A DNA stretch of 64,000 bases from Pseudomonas frederiksbergensis (GCF_000802155.2 NZ_JQGJ02000012.1:1-64000); one strand, 5' to 3'. Numbered from the stretch's first letter, positions 8,037-20,700 are shown. The notes: generated by a model not told the origin, from the letters alone. Numbers and translations are program-made.

Positions 8037-9383
8037 GTGTTTTCCCAATTCGCCCTGCACGAACGCCTGCTCAAAGCCGTGGCCGAGCTTAAATTTGTCG
8101 AGCCAACGCCGGTGCAGGCAGCGGCTATTCCGCTCGCGCTCCAAGGGCGTGACCTGCGGGTGACGGCGCAAACCGGCAGCGGCAAGACCGCCGCGTTCGT
8201 GCTGCCGATCCTCAATCGCCTGATCGGCCCGGCCAAGGTCCGTGTCAGCATCAAGACGCTGATCCTGCTGCCAACCCGCGAGCTGGCCCAGCAGACCTTG
8301 AAGGAAGTGGAGCGCTTCTCGCAGTTCACCTTCATCAAGTCGGGCCTGATCACTGGCGGCGAAGATTTCAAGGTCCAGGCCGCCATGCTGCGCAAGGTGC
8401 CGGACATCCTGATCGGCACACCGGGACGGATGATCGAACAACTGAACGCCGGCAACCTCGACCTCAAGGAAGTCGAAGTGCTGGTACTCGACGAAGCCGA
8501 CCGCATGCTCGACATGGGCTTTGCCGAAGACGTGCAGCGCTTGGTGGACGAATGCGTGAACCGTCAGCAGACCATGCTGTTCTCCGCCACTACCGGCGGT
8601 TCGGGCTTGCGCGAGATGATCGCCAAGGTGCTGAACAACCCTGAGCACCTGCAGCTCAACGCGGTCAGCCAACTGAACTCCACCACCCGCCAGCAGATCA
8701 TCACGGCTGACCACAACCAGCACAAAGAGCAGATCGTGAATTGGTTGCTGGCCAACGAGACCTACGAAAAGGCCATCGTCTTCACCAATACCCGGGCCAT
8801 GGCCGACCGCATATACGGCCGCCTCGTCGCCCAGGAATACAAAGCGTTCGTGCTGCACGGCGAGAAAGACCAGAAAGACCGCAAGCTGGCCATCGACCGC
8901 CTCAAGCAGGGCGGCGTGAAGATCCTCGTCGCCACCGACGTTGCCGCACGTGGCCTGGACGTGGATGGCCTGGACATGGTCATCAACTTCGACATGCCTC
9001 GCAGCGGCGACGAATATGTGCACCGCATCGGTCGTACTGGCCGTGCCGGCAATGACGGCCTGGCGATCTCGTTGATCTGCCACGGCGACTGGAACCTGAT
9101 GTCGAGCATCGAGCGCTACCTCAAGCAGAGCTTCGAGCGCCGCACCATCAAGGAAGTCAAAGGTGCCTACAGCGGACCGAAAAAGGTCAAGGCGTCGGGC
9201 AAGGCCGTTGGCGTGAAGAAGAAAAAGGTCGACGGCAAGGGCGACAAGAAAAAGACCGGCGCCAAGGCCCCGACCAAGCGCAAGACCGCCAACCGTCCGA
9301 AGACCGACGCCCCGTCGCTGGTCAGCAAGGACGGCATGGCCCCGCTCAAGCGCCGCAAGCCAGAGGCGCCGGCGGCTGAGTGA
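8037..9383 (+). CDS. DEAD-box ATP-dependent RNA helicase
   Basis: 448 residues from a GTG start with GAGG eight bases upstream (VFSQFALHERLLKAVAELKF). All signature motifs are present: Q motif before PTPVQ, AQTGSGKT (Walker A), PTRELAQQ, TPGR, DEAD, SAT, then ARGLDV and YVHRIGRTGRAG. The C-terminal ~75 residues are a Lys-rich tail (KKKKVDGKGDKKKTGAKAPT), common in RhlE/SrmB-like helicases and suited to RNA binding. Likely roles are ribosome assembly or RNA turnover. A strong terminator follows at 9409-9433. Confidence 0.95.
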   Translation: MFSQFALHERLLKAVAELKFVEPTPVQAAAIPLALQGRDLRVTAQTGSGKTAAFVLPILNRLIGPAKVRVSIKTLILLPTRELAQQTLKEVERFSQFTFIKSGLITGGEDFKVQAAMLRKVPDILIGTPGRMIEQLNAGNLDLKEVEVLVLDEADRMLDMGFAEDVQRLVDECVNRQQTMLFSATTGGSGLREMIAKVLNNPEHLQLNAVSQLNSTTRQQIITADHNQHKEQIVNWLLANETYEKAIVFTNTRAMADRIYGRLVAQEYKAFVLHGEKDQKDRKLAIDRLKQGGVKILVATDVAARGLDVDGLDMVINFDMPRSGDEYVHRIGRTGRAGNDGLAISLICHGDWNLMSSIERYLKQSFERRTIKEVKGAYSGPKKVKASGKAVGVKKKKVDGKGDKKKTGAKAPTKRKTANRPKTDAPSLVSKDGMAPLKRRKPEAPAAE

Positions 9384-9408
9384 GTTGGCGTTAGCGCTGC
9401 ATGAAAAG

Positions 9409-9433
9409 ACCGGACCTTGAGTCCGGTTTTTTT
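9409..9433 (+). terminator. Rho-independent terminator of the helicase gene
   Basis: ACCGGAC (9409-9415), loop CTTGA, GTCCGGT (9421-9427), then a run of six T. It begins 25 bp after the helicase stop codon. Confidence 0.92.
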
Positions 9434-9448
9434 ATGCGTAACTGACCC

Positions 9449-9476
9449 GTGGCGAGGGAGCAAGCTCCCTCGCCAC
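9449..9476. repeat. Single REP palindrome
   Basis: GTGGCGAGGGAGC and GCTCCCTCGCCAC form a 13-bp perfect inverted repeat with a two-base loop. This second REP class also occurs at 26089, 29178, 34032 and 46007. It lies between the helicase terminator and the 3' end of the convergent small periplasmic gene. Confidence 0.88.
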
Positions 9477-9503
9477 AGAAGCCCGCTGTCCTGAGTTCAG
9501 CAA

Positions 9504-9779
9504 TCACTCCGCCTTCTTCTGCGCCTCTTCCATTTCCTTCAAGCGCTTGTCGATCAACTGGCACTTGTCCGGCACATCCTTGCTGGATGTCTCCATGTTC
9601 ATGGCCTGCAGTTCGTCATTCATCTCTTTTGCTTTGGAGGGGTCCTGCTCGGTGAGCTTGGCAACCTTATCCGCCAGTTGCTCGCGTTTGATGGTCGCCT
9701 CCTCAGGTGTGCAAGTGGCCCAGGCGGGCAGGGCGCAGGCGAGAGTGGCGGCGAGGGTGAGTTTGATGAGGGTCTTCAT
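9504..9779 (-). CDS. Small secreted helical protein
   Basis: 91 residues. A Sec signal peptide (MKTLIKLTLAATLACALPAWA) is followed by a charged mature part with a Cys near each end (ATCTPEEA and VPDKCQLIDKR), which could form one disulfide. The rest is predicted helix rich in Lys, Glu and Met. I do not recognise a defined family; it looks like the short conserved periplasmic hypotheticals common in Pseudomonas. The start is fixed by the signal peptide. It stands alone and converges on the helicase gene. Confidence 0.75.
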   Translation of the reverse strand: MKTLIKLTLAATLACALPAWATCTPEEATIKREQLADKVAKLTEQDPSKAKEMNDELQAMNMETSSKDVPDKCQLIDKRLKEMEEAQKKAE

Positions 9780-9950
9780 GGCTGGGCCTCGTACTTCTTG
9801 TTGGGCTGTTATTCGGTTGAGGCCGGGGTGCACGGGGAAGTTCATTTGATCGTTATGGCGTCGACCTTGGACGTGGCGGATTTCGCGTTCCAGTACCGGT
9901 TCATTCCAGACGTACGGCTAGGCCAATCACCTCGAAATATGCACGTTTGG

Positions 9951-9979
9951 TTGACGTCAAAATGATGGCTCATTAATAT
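9951..9979 (+). promoter_or_regulatory. Sigma-70-type promoter of the CDI operon
   Basis: TTGACG (9951-9956), a 17-bp spacer and TAATAT (9974-9979) make a near-consensus promoter about 40 bp before the TpsB start. The -35 hexamer is part of the palindrome TTGACGTCAA, so a regulator could bind there. Confidence 0.65.
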
Positions 9980-10020
9980 CGCGCCACTATTTTGATGTCA
10001 TTTCTGTCGAGGGATCGAAC

Positions 10021-11727
10021 ATGTTCTCACCCGCCCCTTGGGCGAGGTTGTGCGTGGCTTTGCTGTGCCTTTCTCCGCTTTCCCTTGCTAACGCCGCCCC
10101 GACTCCTGGTGACACTGACCTGATCCGCGAACGCCAGAATCGCTTGCTCGAAGAGCAGCGTCGGCGCCTCGAAGAACTCAAGGACCTGCCGGGCAAGGAG
10201 GCGAAGCCTACCCAACCGACAGCGCCTGCCGATACCCGTTGCTTCCCCATCAAGTCCATCGAACTCAAAGGCGCCGACAGTTTGTCCGCCAGCGATCGGG
10301 AACGTTTGCTCAAGCCCTACATCGGCCAATGCCTGGGCGTGCCGCAGCTCAACGAACTGCTTAAAGTCATCACCGATCACTACATCGAAAAAGGCCTGGT
10401 CACCAGCCGGGCGTATTTGCCGCAACAGTATCTTTCCAGCGGCCATTTGCAGGTGCTGGTGGTCGAGGGGCGACTGGAAGGCCTGAAGGGCGCCGAAAAC
10501 AGCGGGTTGTCCGAGCGGGAATTGGCGATGGCGTTTCCCGGCGAGACCGGGGAGTTGGTCAACCTGCGGGAAATCGAGCAACTGGTGGACCAGCTCAACC
10601 GCCTGCCGTCCAACCAGGCCAAAATGGAGCTGACCCCCGGCCAGAACGTCGGCGGCAGCCAAGTATTGGTCACCAACGATCCGCAAAAGCCGTGGCGCGC
10701 CGGTTTGTCCCGCAGCAACGACGGCCAGCGCAGCACCGGCGAACAACAGTGGGGCACCAGTTTCGAATGGGACAGCCCGTTGGGGCTGGCCGATCAGTTG
10801 ATGTTGCGCGGCGGTCACGATGCCATGACCGACCACCAGCACACCTCCAACAACGCCATGCTGTATTACAACCTGCCCTGGGGCTGGTGGAACTTTAGCT
10901 ACACCTACAGCCAGAGCGAATACCGCTCGCAGATCCCGGCCAACGGCTTCAACTTCAAGCAGACCGGCGACAGCCAGAACCATCAGCTGCGCGTCGAGCG
11001 GGTGATCCACCGCGACGCCGTGAGCAAAACCTCACTCAACACCGGCCTGGCCTACCTGCGTACCAACAGCTACATCGAGGACAGCAAACTCGATGTCAGC
11101 AGCAATCGCCTCAGTGAGGGCCAGTTCGGCATCAACCACGGTCGCCGGGTCGGCAACGCTTTCGTCAACCTGGACTTGGGCGTGCAGCAAGGCATCGGCG
11201 CTTTCGATGCCCAGGGCGACAACGATCCGGGTCCCGGCCAGGCCGATGCCCGCTACCGCAAATACACCGCCACCGCCAGCTATCTGCAACCGTTCAAGGT
11301 GTGGGGCGAGTCCTTCAGCTTCAGCAGCCTGATGACCGGCCAGCGCAGTGAAGACGTGTTGTTCAGCCCGCAACGCATGAGCCTGGGCGGACAGTCTTCG
11401 ATCCGTGGCTACAAGGATCAGTCGCTGTCCGGCGACAGCGGCGGCTACTGGCGCAACGACCTGCGCTGGAGCCGCCCGGTGACCCTGGAATGGCTGCGCC
11501 CGGTGTTCGCCGAGTACGGCACCAGCCTCGGTTACGACCAGGGCGTCATTCGGGGCGATCGCTACAACGGCGATCAGCACGGACGCATGTCGAGCAACTC
11601 GTTGGAGCTGTTTGCCCGCGGCCAACACCTGAGCGCCAGCGTCACCTTCGCCCATTCCCTGGAACGTCCGGACGCCCTGACCGAGCGCGAAGCGCCGATC
11701 TACTTCCGCCTCGACCTATCCATCTAA
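10021..11727 (+). CDS. cdiB: TpsB/CdiB outer-membrane secretion transporter
   Basis: 568 residues. A signal peptide (to ~residue 28, ANA), an N-terminal linker helix rich in Glu/Arg/Gln (RERQNRLLEEQRRRLEELKD), POTRA domains (~70-220) and a 16-strand FhaC/ShlB-type barrel to the C-terminal Ile. The barrel signature MSLGGQSSIRGYKDQSLSGD is present. TpsB proteins thread the cognate exoprotein across the outer membrane. The next gene, 21 bp downstream, encodes a giant TpsA. Starts at ATG 10021 behind a good promoter. Confidence 0.95.
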   Translation: MFSPAPWARLCVALLCLSPLSLANAAPTPGDTDLIRERQNRLLEEQRRRLEELKDLPGKEAKPTQPTAPADTRCFPIKSIELKGADSLSASDRERLLKPYIGQCLGVPQLNELLKVITDHYIEKGLVTSRAYLPQQYLSSGHLQVLVVEGRLEGLKGAENSGLSERELAMAFPGETGELVNLREIEQLVDQLNRLPSNQAKMELTPGQNVGGSQVLVTNDPQKPWRAGLSRSNDGQRSTGEQQWGTSFEWDSPLGLADQLMLRGGHDAMTDHQHTSNNAMLYYNLPWGWWNFSYTYSQSEYRSQIPANGFNFKQTGDSQNHQLRVERVIHRDAVSKTSLNTGLAYLRTNSYIEDSKLDVSSNRLSEGQFGINHGRRVGNAFVNLDLGVQQGIGAFDAQGDNDPGPGQADARYRKYTATASYLQPFKVWGESFSFSSLMTGQRSEDVLFSPQRMSLGGQSSIRGYKDQSLSGDSGGYWRNDLRWSRPVTLEWLRPVFAEYGTSLGYDQGVIRGDRYNGDQHGRMSSNSLELFARGQHLSASVTFAHSLERPDALTEREAPIYFRLDLSI

Positions 11728-11748
11728 TTCGCTGCACGAGACCCGATC

Positions 11749-14700
11749 ATGGACGACCGCCAATACGCCTTCCTGGCCCGCCAACCTTCTGCTGCCCTGA
11801 AAAACCGCGAGCGGTTCCTCGGCATGCCCAAGCGCGGCCTGGCGTTCCTCTTGGCCAACGTCATGTTCTGGCAACCAATGTGGGCCCAGGCCGAGGGCAT
11901 CGTCGTCAGCGCGCCTGGCACCGGCCTCGACCGCGCGGGCAACGGCGTGCCCATCGTCAACATCGCCAAGCCCAATGCCAACGGCCTGTCCCACAACCAG
12001 TTCAAGGACTACAACGTCGACAGCAACGGCGTGATCCTCAACAACGCCACGTCCCGTACGCAGTCCACGCAACTGGGCGGGATCATCCTCGGCAACCCGA
12101 ATCTCAAAGGCTCAGCCGCGCAAACCATCCTCAACGAAGTCAACGGCGGCAACCCCAGCCAACTGCGCGGCTACACCGAAGTGGCGGGGCAATCGGCCCA
12201 CGTCATCGTCGCCAACCCGTATGGCATCACCTGCAACGGCTGCGGCTTCATCAACAGTCCGAAAGTGACCTTGAGCACCGGCAAACCGGTGGTGGAAAAC
12301 GGTCGGTTGGACCGCTACCAAGTGGATCAGGGCAGCGTCGCCATCGAAGGCGCGGGCCTCAATGCCAGCAACGTTGATCACTTCGAAATCATCACCCGCA
12401 GCGCCAAGATCAACGCCGAGATCCAGGCCAAGAACCTGACGATCGTGGCCGGGCGCAACGACGTCAATGCAGAGACTTTGAGCGCCACCGCTCGCGCTGA
12501 TGACGGCAGCGCCAAGCCGGAGCTGGCGATCGACTCTTCGGCGTTGGGTGGGATGTATGCCGGGGCGATCAAGTTGGTCGGCACCGAGGCTGGGGTTGGG
12601 GTGAAGTTGGATGGCAAGTTGATTGCCAGTGGTGGTGATATTCAGCTCGATGCCAATGGGCATTTGAGCATGGTTGATACCTCGGCCAGCGGGGCGGTCA
12701 ACGTCAGGGCTGCGAGTCTTGACGCGAAGGGGCCGGTTTATGCCGGGACGACGTTGAATGCGCAGGTTCAGGGTGACTTGGTCAACCGGCAGACATTGGC
12801 GGCGCGCGATGGCATCAGCCTCAGTGCCGGTGGGCAGTTGAGCAACAACGGGATTATTGAAGCGGGGGTGAATGCGGATAACACCCGTAATGCTTCGGGG
12901 AATGTGAGCCTCACGGCGCAGAATCTGAACAACAACGGCAAGAGCATCGTCGCCAGCCGTAACCTCACAACCAACATTGCACAGACGCTGTACAACCAGG
13001 CCGGCACCCTCAGCGCCGGGCAAACCGCCACGGTAAAAGCCGGGACGCTGGATAACCAGAACAAGGGCCGGGTGCTGAGCAGCGGCGCGCTGGGCGTTAC
13101 TGCCGACAAGCTGCTCAATACCCAGGGCATCGTCAGCAGCAATGGCAACCTGACGGCCAATGTCGGGCAGTTGATCAACAGCGCCGGCGAACTCAGCAGC
13201 CTGAGCAACGCCACGTTGCGCGTTGCCTCGCTGGATAACGTCGCGGGACTGGTGGCGGCAGGGCAGATGCTCGACATCACTGCCAGCAGCCAGATAAACA
13301 ACCAGGGCGGACGCCTGACCGCGAGCACCAACGCTCAATTGAACGCCGGGTCGCTGGATAACCGCCAGGGCTCGCTTTCGGCCCAAGGGCTGAACCTGAA
13401 CCTGGCAGGCCAACTGCTCAACGCTCAGGGCAGCGTGATCAGCAGCGACACGCTGCAACTGAAGGCCGGCCAGGTGAATAACACTGCCGGCCGCATTGCC
13501 AGTGCCAAGGCCCTGGATGCCAATGTTACCGGCCTGGATCAACAGGACGGCGAGCTCTTCAGCAACACCAGCCTCAGCCTGGACATGAACCAGGGTCAGT
13601 TGAACAACCAGGGCGGTCTGATCAATGCCTCAGGTACGTTGTTGTTGAACAACCTCAAGGACGTGAACAACCAGAACGGCGAAATTTCCAGCAAACAAGC
13701 GTTCATCCTGGCGGCACGGAATCTGGATAACAGCAGCGGTAAGTTGCTGAGCAATCAAGGCCTGATGCTCAGCATCGCCCAAGTGCTTAACAACGCCCGC
13801 GGCGCCATCTCGGCGGCATCGCTGGACAGTCGTAGCAACAGCCTGGACAACAGCGATGGCCTGATCAGCAGCCGCGGCCGACTCGATCTGACGGTCGACA
13901 CGCTGCTCGACAACCAACGCGGCTCACTGATCGCCGACGGCGTGCTGCTATTGGCTGCTGATCGCCTGGACAACCGTGTCGGGGAGATCGTCGGCAAGAC
14001 CGGACTCAACGCTACCGTCAACACCGTGGACAACCGCCAAGGCACGCTGATCAGCACCGATGCCCTGGAGCTCACGGCGACCAGCCTCGACAACCGCCAG
14101 GCCGGTTTGATCGGCGCGACAAAAGCGCTGGATCTCGATGTCGACGACCTCGACAACCGTGGCGGTGAGCTGTCGAGCAACGCAGACGTCACGCTGGTCA
14201 GCCAGAACCTCGACAACAGCGATGGCGGCCAGGTGTTCGCCGGCCAGGCGCTGAAGCTGACGGTCGATAAACTGCTCAACCGCACCAAAGGCCTGCTCAG
14301 TGCCAAGGCTGGATTGGAACTGGACGGCGGCTTCCTCGACAACAGCGGCGGCTACTTGATCAGCCAGCAGAACCAGCGCATCGATCTGAGCCGCGACCTG
14401 CTCAACAGCCAAGGCCAGCTCAGCAGCGAAGGTTCGCTGGATGTCACCGCCGCCAACCTGACCAACACCGGCGGCAGCCTGTCCAGCGCCAAGGACCTGA
14501 CCGTGCATAGCCTGGGAGGGCTCGACAACCAGGGCGGCGAACTGGTCACCGACGGCGCGTTGCTGCTGACCAGCGCCGCGCTGGACAACCGCGAGCAGGG
14601 CCACATCAGCGCCAAGGGCGCGGTGGACGTCACCACCGGTGCTTTCGATAACAGCCAGAATGGCCGCCTCAACAGCGCCAGCACGCTGAACCTCGTCGCG

Positions 14701-17700
14701 GGCCAGGTCACCAACCAGGATGGCGGAAGCATCGGCAGCCAAGGTGCGCTGACGGCGTCGGTTACCGGACTGGATCAGCAGGGCGGCACGCTGTTCAGCA
14801 ATGCCTCGCTGAGCCTGGACATGAACAACGGCCAGCTCAACAACCAGAGCGGTCTGATCAACGCCCCGGGCACGCTGCTGCTGAAAAACCTCAACGGCGT
14901 GAACAACAAGGGCGGCGAAATCTCCAGCGCTGAAGCCTTTACCCTGGCGGCGCAAAACCTCACCAACGACAACGGCAAACTGCTGAGCAGCCAAGGCCTG
15001 ACCCTGCGCATCGCCCAAGCGTTGAACAACGTCAAAGGCATGATCGGCGCGGCCACCGTCGATACCCACGCACAAAGCTTGAACAACAACGGCGGCACAA
15101 TCACCAGCCGTGCCAACCTCGTCCTGACCGTCGATCAACAACTGGATAACCAGGCCCAAGGCCTGATCAGCGCCGCGCAACTGCTCACCCTCAACAGCGG
15201 CAATCTGAACAACCAGGGCGGCAGCGTATTGGCCGGCGGCGCGGTGGTCCTCAACGCCATGGCCCTGAACAACAGCGCCAACGGCCTGATCAACGCCCAA
15301 GGCGACCTCACCCTCAACGCCGACTCCCTGGACTCCAGCGATGGCGGCGAAGTGTCGGCCAAGGGCGACATCAACCTGACCCTGGCATCGCTGACGCAAG
15401 ACGGCGGCCGCCTGCTCGGCGAAAAAGCCGTCACCCTGAACCTCGGCAATGGCGACCTGAACAATCGCAACGGTTTGATCACCGCCAAAGGTCCGCTGAC
15501 CTTCAACGCCCTGCGCGACCTAAACAACCAGGGCGGCGAAATCTCCAGCAGCCAGAGTTTCGACCTCAAAGGCCGCACGCTGGACAACAGCGGCGGCAAG
15601 CTGATCAGCAGCCAGAACCTGGGCCTCGACGGCCAGGCGTTGATCAACCAGAACGGTTTGATTTCCGGCTGGCAAGGACTGCTGGTCAAAGGCACGAGCC
15701 TGGACAACCGCAACAACGGCACACTGTCCAGCCGCAACGGCAACGTGAACCTCAACCTGCTGGGCAACTTGCTCAACGGCAACGGTGGTGCGCTGGTCAG
15801 TCAGGGCAGCCTCGGCGTGACAGCCGCTTCGGTGGATAACACCAAAGGCATCCTCAGCAGTGGCGGTGCGCAGAACCTCAACCTCAGCGGCGCGCTCGAT
15901 AACGGCCAGGGCGGTCTGATCGACAGCGGCGCCGGCCTGACCATCAAGGCCACCTCCGTGGCGAACGTCAGTGGCGCGGTCAACGCGCAGCAAACGCTGA
16001 CCCTCCATGCCAACAATGTAAACAACCGCCAGGGCACGCTGGTGGGTAACGCCGAAGTCAACCTGAACCTCAATGGTGCACTCGACAACAGCGCCGCCAA
16101 GCTCGCCAGCGCCGGCCCGCTGACCATCAAAGGCGCGACGGCGATCAACAACCAGGGCGGTCAGATCGCCAGCCAGGATCAGATGAGCCTGCTCACCGGT
16201 TCCCTGGACAACAGCAACACCGGGACCGTCGCGGCAAAAAATGCGCTGACGATCACCGCCACCGGCGCCGTGCAGAACCATAGCAACGGCCTGATCTACA
16301 GCCAGACGGCGAATATCGAACTCGATGCCGCGAGCCTCGCCAATGGCAAGGGCGAGATGCAGGGGCAGACCGGCCTCGATCTTCAGTTAAGCGGTGATCT
16401 CGATAACCAGGGCGGCAAACTCATCGCCCAGACCGGCGACGTCAGCCTCACCGCAGCCAACATCGACAACCGCGGCGGCACCCTCGCCGCAATCAAGGGC
16501 GCCCTTGAAGCGCGCACCGTGGGCGTGTTGCGTAACGGCTTCGATGTGAACAACAAGGGCGGCGTGATCCAGGCCCAGCGCCTCAACCTCCGCGCCTTGG
16601 CCGGGCTGAACAACAACGGCGGGCGGATCGCGGCTCAGGCTGGGGATGTCATCATCAACACGGCTGGCCTGAACAACCGCAGCGGTGGGCTCTATGCCAC
16701 TGGGTTGATCAACGCCAACGGCGCCAGCCTGGACAACAGCGCCGGCCAGATCGCCGGCAACCGCATTGAACTGGGGCTGAGCGGCATCCTGGTCAACACC
16801 GGCGGCATCCTGGAAAGCGACAGCACCCTGGCGGTGCGCGCGGCGAGCGTTAATAACCAGAGCGGCAAGCTGCGTGCATTGGGAACCAGTGGGAAAACCG
16901 ACTTCCAAATTGGCGGCCTGTTCGATAACCGCAATGGCGTCTTGGAAACCGCCAACAACGAGCTGACCCTCAACGTCGCTGGCTTCCAGAACCTCGGCGG
17001 CAGCGTGCTGCACACCGGCAGCGGCATCTTTGATGTCTCCACCGCCAACCTCACCAACGCAGGCGGCAGCCTTGTCACCCGCGGCGGCCTGACGCTCAAC
17101 GCCGATACCTGGATCAACAGCAGTGTGATCCAGGCTGGCCGGCTGACGGTCAATGTCAACAACCTGACCCAGACGGAGACGGGGCAGTTACTGGCTTCGA
17201 CGCGGTTGGAGGGTAAGGGCGGAAACTGGGTTAACAATGGATTGATTGCCAGCGATGGGAGCTTGGCATTGCAGTTGACCGGGCGGTACAGCGGCAATGG
17301 CCGTGTCACCAGCCTGGGCGACATGGCGGTGGACGCCGCAGCTATCGACCTGAGCAGCATGGCAAGCATTACCGGCGGCGCGACCACGACGATTGGTGGG
17401 CTCGGTGGTTTGGGCAGCCTGAACAATTACGGGCGCCTGACATCGGCGGGTTCGTTGAACATCAATGCGGGCATCGTCAATAACTATGGAACGGTTGCTG
17501 GCGCGAGCGGATTAAAACTGACGGCTTCGACATTGCTGAACGACCAGGGCGGCTTTCTGTTCAGCGGTGGAGATATGAAGTTACGGGTGGGAAGTCTGAC
17601 CAACCGTAAGTCGGACGTTTATGCGTTAGGGAACATTGATGTAGCGCGCAATGAACAGGGTGGTCGGTCGGCGTTGATGGAGAATGATTCGGGCACGATG

Positions 17701-20700
17701 GAGAGTGGGCTGGATTTTTCTATTAATGCGGATTCTATTGTTAACAAGCGGGGGGAGTTTAGGACTGAGGCGGAGTTGTATTCTTCGGCATTGGGATTTC
17801 GTTGTTATAGTTGTGATTCGCTTCCTTACTCGATGGATAGGCAGCCCTCCTCGCATTTGGTTTATCAGCAACAATACCGAGTTGTGGTGTCTGGGGACTC
17901 GACAGCTAAAGCAGCCTCGTTGATCGCAGGAAGAGACCTGAGCATTAAAGGGGGTTCTTTATTGAACTCAATGTCATCCGTTACCGCTGGTCATGATATC
18001 GCAGTGTCGGTAGATGACTTTGAAAATTCAGGCGCGGCGTTGGGCGATTATGCTAGTCACTACTACTATAGTGCCAATAATCTGACGTTGGAGCAGATGA
18101 GGCAGGTCATAAACTACAATATATATAATGACGCTGGCTATACTGAGGGGGGAGTGCGTTTTTGGAACTCGGCGGGTGTTGAAACGGTAGAATATTCTCG
18201 TATTCAACAAATAGGTTTTAAGCCTCCGGATAGAGAGAGCTATCAATTGATTGGGCCGGTTGTTCTTTGGCTTGGAATGACTTGGAGTCGTACGTCGTCA
18301 GTTGTATTGGGGGAGTCCAAGTATTCAACTGGTGTTCGGGCCGAGTTGCCTGATTTCATAAAAAATTCTACTCCATTCAGTCGAGTCGTCGTCTCGTCTA
18401 CCTCGTCCGACAGCTTGGTGCCCGCCATCATCCAAGCCGGCGGCAACGTCTCCATTACCGCAACAAACAAAATCACCAACGGCGTGGAGCGCCCCTTCTC
18501 CACAGGCATATCTACTTCATCCCGTAACACCACAACCGCCGCGTCAGGTTCAGGCAAGACCACAGTCGTAACCCTGAACAGCCAACTCCCACCGGACCTG
18601 GCCCAACAACAGATAAACCCGCTGACGCTCCCCGGTTTCACCCTACCCAGCGGGCAAAACGGCCTGTTCCGTTTGAGCGGTCAAGGCACCAGCAACGCAT
18701 CGGCATCCCAAGCTCCGATCGCACCACAGAACTGGACAATCGGTAGCAGCGCTGTAAGCGCATTGGATCGATCCGTTGGCGTGCCAATAACCGATGTACG
18801 CCCTATCGAGATTGCCGATCAAAGCCAGCTTTCGACCATTGATCGCCAAGTGCAACCATTGAACGGTGGTCAAACATCAGCCCCGCCACCTGCATCTATC
18901 GCGGGCCAGTCATTGGCCCGAGTGACGGGCCTGCCGAGCGCGACCGTCTCCTCCAAGCCACACAAGTACCTGATCGAGACCAACCCGGTCCTTACCGACC
19001 TCAAGTCATTCACCAGCTCGGATTATCTGCTGACAAAACTCGGCTACGACGCGGACACCAGCGCCAAGCGGTTGGGCGACGGCCTGTTCGAACAACGTCT
19101 GATACAGCAGGCCGTCGTTGCCCGCACGGGCCAACGCTTCATCGACGGCCAGACCTCCGACGAAGGCATGTTCAAGTATCTGATGAACAACGCCATCGCC
19201 AGCAAAGACGCCCTCAACCTGTCGGTTGGCGTTACCCTCACCGCCCAACAAGTCGCTGCCTTGACCCACGACATCGTCTGGCTTGAGGAGCATGAAGTGA
19301 ATGGCGAGAAGGTGCTGGTGCCGGTGTTGTATATGGCACAGGCCAATAACCGGCTGGCACCTAATGGTGCGTTGATTGCCGGCCAGAACGTCACGTTGAT
19401 CGCCGGCAAGGATCTGGAAAATGCCGGCACACTCCGGGCCACCAATAACCTCTCCGCGACCGCCAGCCAGAACCTCGCCAACAGCGGATTGATCGAAGCT
19501 GGAAACCGTCTCGATATGCTGGGCGGCAACGACATCGTTAACAAATCCGGTGGCATCATCGCCGGGCGTGACATCAACATGAATGCTATATCGGGAGATG
19601 TGACCAACGAGCGCACGTTGACCACGGCAGGCTTCAGCAACAGAGGCTACACCCATCGACAGGACTATGCGGACAGCGCCTCACGTATCGAGGCGACCAA
19701 CGATCTGACCATGGGGGCCGGTCGGGACGTCAACAGCGTTGGCAGCGTTATGGCCAGCGGTCGTGATACGCAAATCGACGCAGGGCGGGACGTCAATATC
19801 ATCTCGGCTCAACAGCAAAGCTCCAGTACGGGAGGAGTTCGCAGAAGCTCGATCACTCAACTGAGTTCGAACGTCGACGCCGGTCGTGACGTTATTGTGA
19901 ATGCTGGCCGAGACTTCAACGCCGTTGCCAGCCAGATCAGCGCCGATCGCAACGTAGCCCTGGCCGCCAACGAGAATATGACGGTCTCTTCCGGCGCTGA
20001 CGAATCACACTATTACTACAAGTCGAAAAAGGTCACGTCCCAGAAAGATCACGTCAAACAGATCGGCAGCACCGTCAGCGCTGGGGGTGATGTGTCGATG
20101 AGTGCCGGAAAAGACATGGCGCTTATTTCCAGCCGCGTCAACGCCGGCGATGAAGCTTACTTGGTGGCCGGCGAAAATCTTGACTTGTTGGCTGCGCAAG
20201 ACAGCGATTACTCGTTGTATGAGAAAAAGAAAAAGGGCAGTTGGGGGAAGAAAAAGAGCCGGCGTGACGAGCTGACCAAGGTGACTCATATAGGGAGTCA
20301 AATTATTACTGGCGGTGACCTGACGTTGGTAAGCGGTGGAGATCAGCGGTATCAAGTAGCGAAGCTGAACAGTGGCAACGATGCAGCGTTGCTAAGTGGC
20401 GGAGCAATTACTTTTGAGGGCGTCAAGGACCTGCGCCAGGAGAGTCATACCAAGAGCAACACCAGCCTTGCCTGGAATTCCATGAAGGGCAAGGGCCACA
20501 CCGATGAGACCCTGCGCCAGAGCCAACTGGTGGCGAAAGGTGATTTGGTCATCAAGGCCGTTGAGGGCTTGAATATCGATATAAAGCACATCAATCAGAA
20601 GTCTGTCAGCCAGACCATTGATGCGATGGTAAAGGCCGATCCTGAGCTGGCGTGGTTGAAGGAGGCAGAAAAACGAGGCGATGTCGATTGGCGTCGTGTG

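Noticed and set aside
7992..9083. 363-codon minus-strand frame opposite the DEAD-box helicase
   Set aside because: It is the antisense of conserved helicase motifs and has no ribosome site or protein-like composition.
12112..16281. Several long minus-strand frames opposite cdiA
   Set aside because: They arise from the repetitive GC-rich FHA codons; they contain no recognisable domain and run against an intact 10.6-kb gene.
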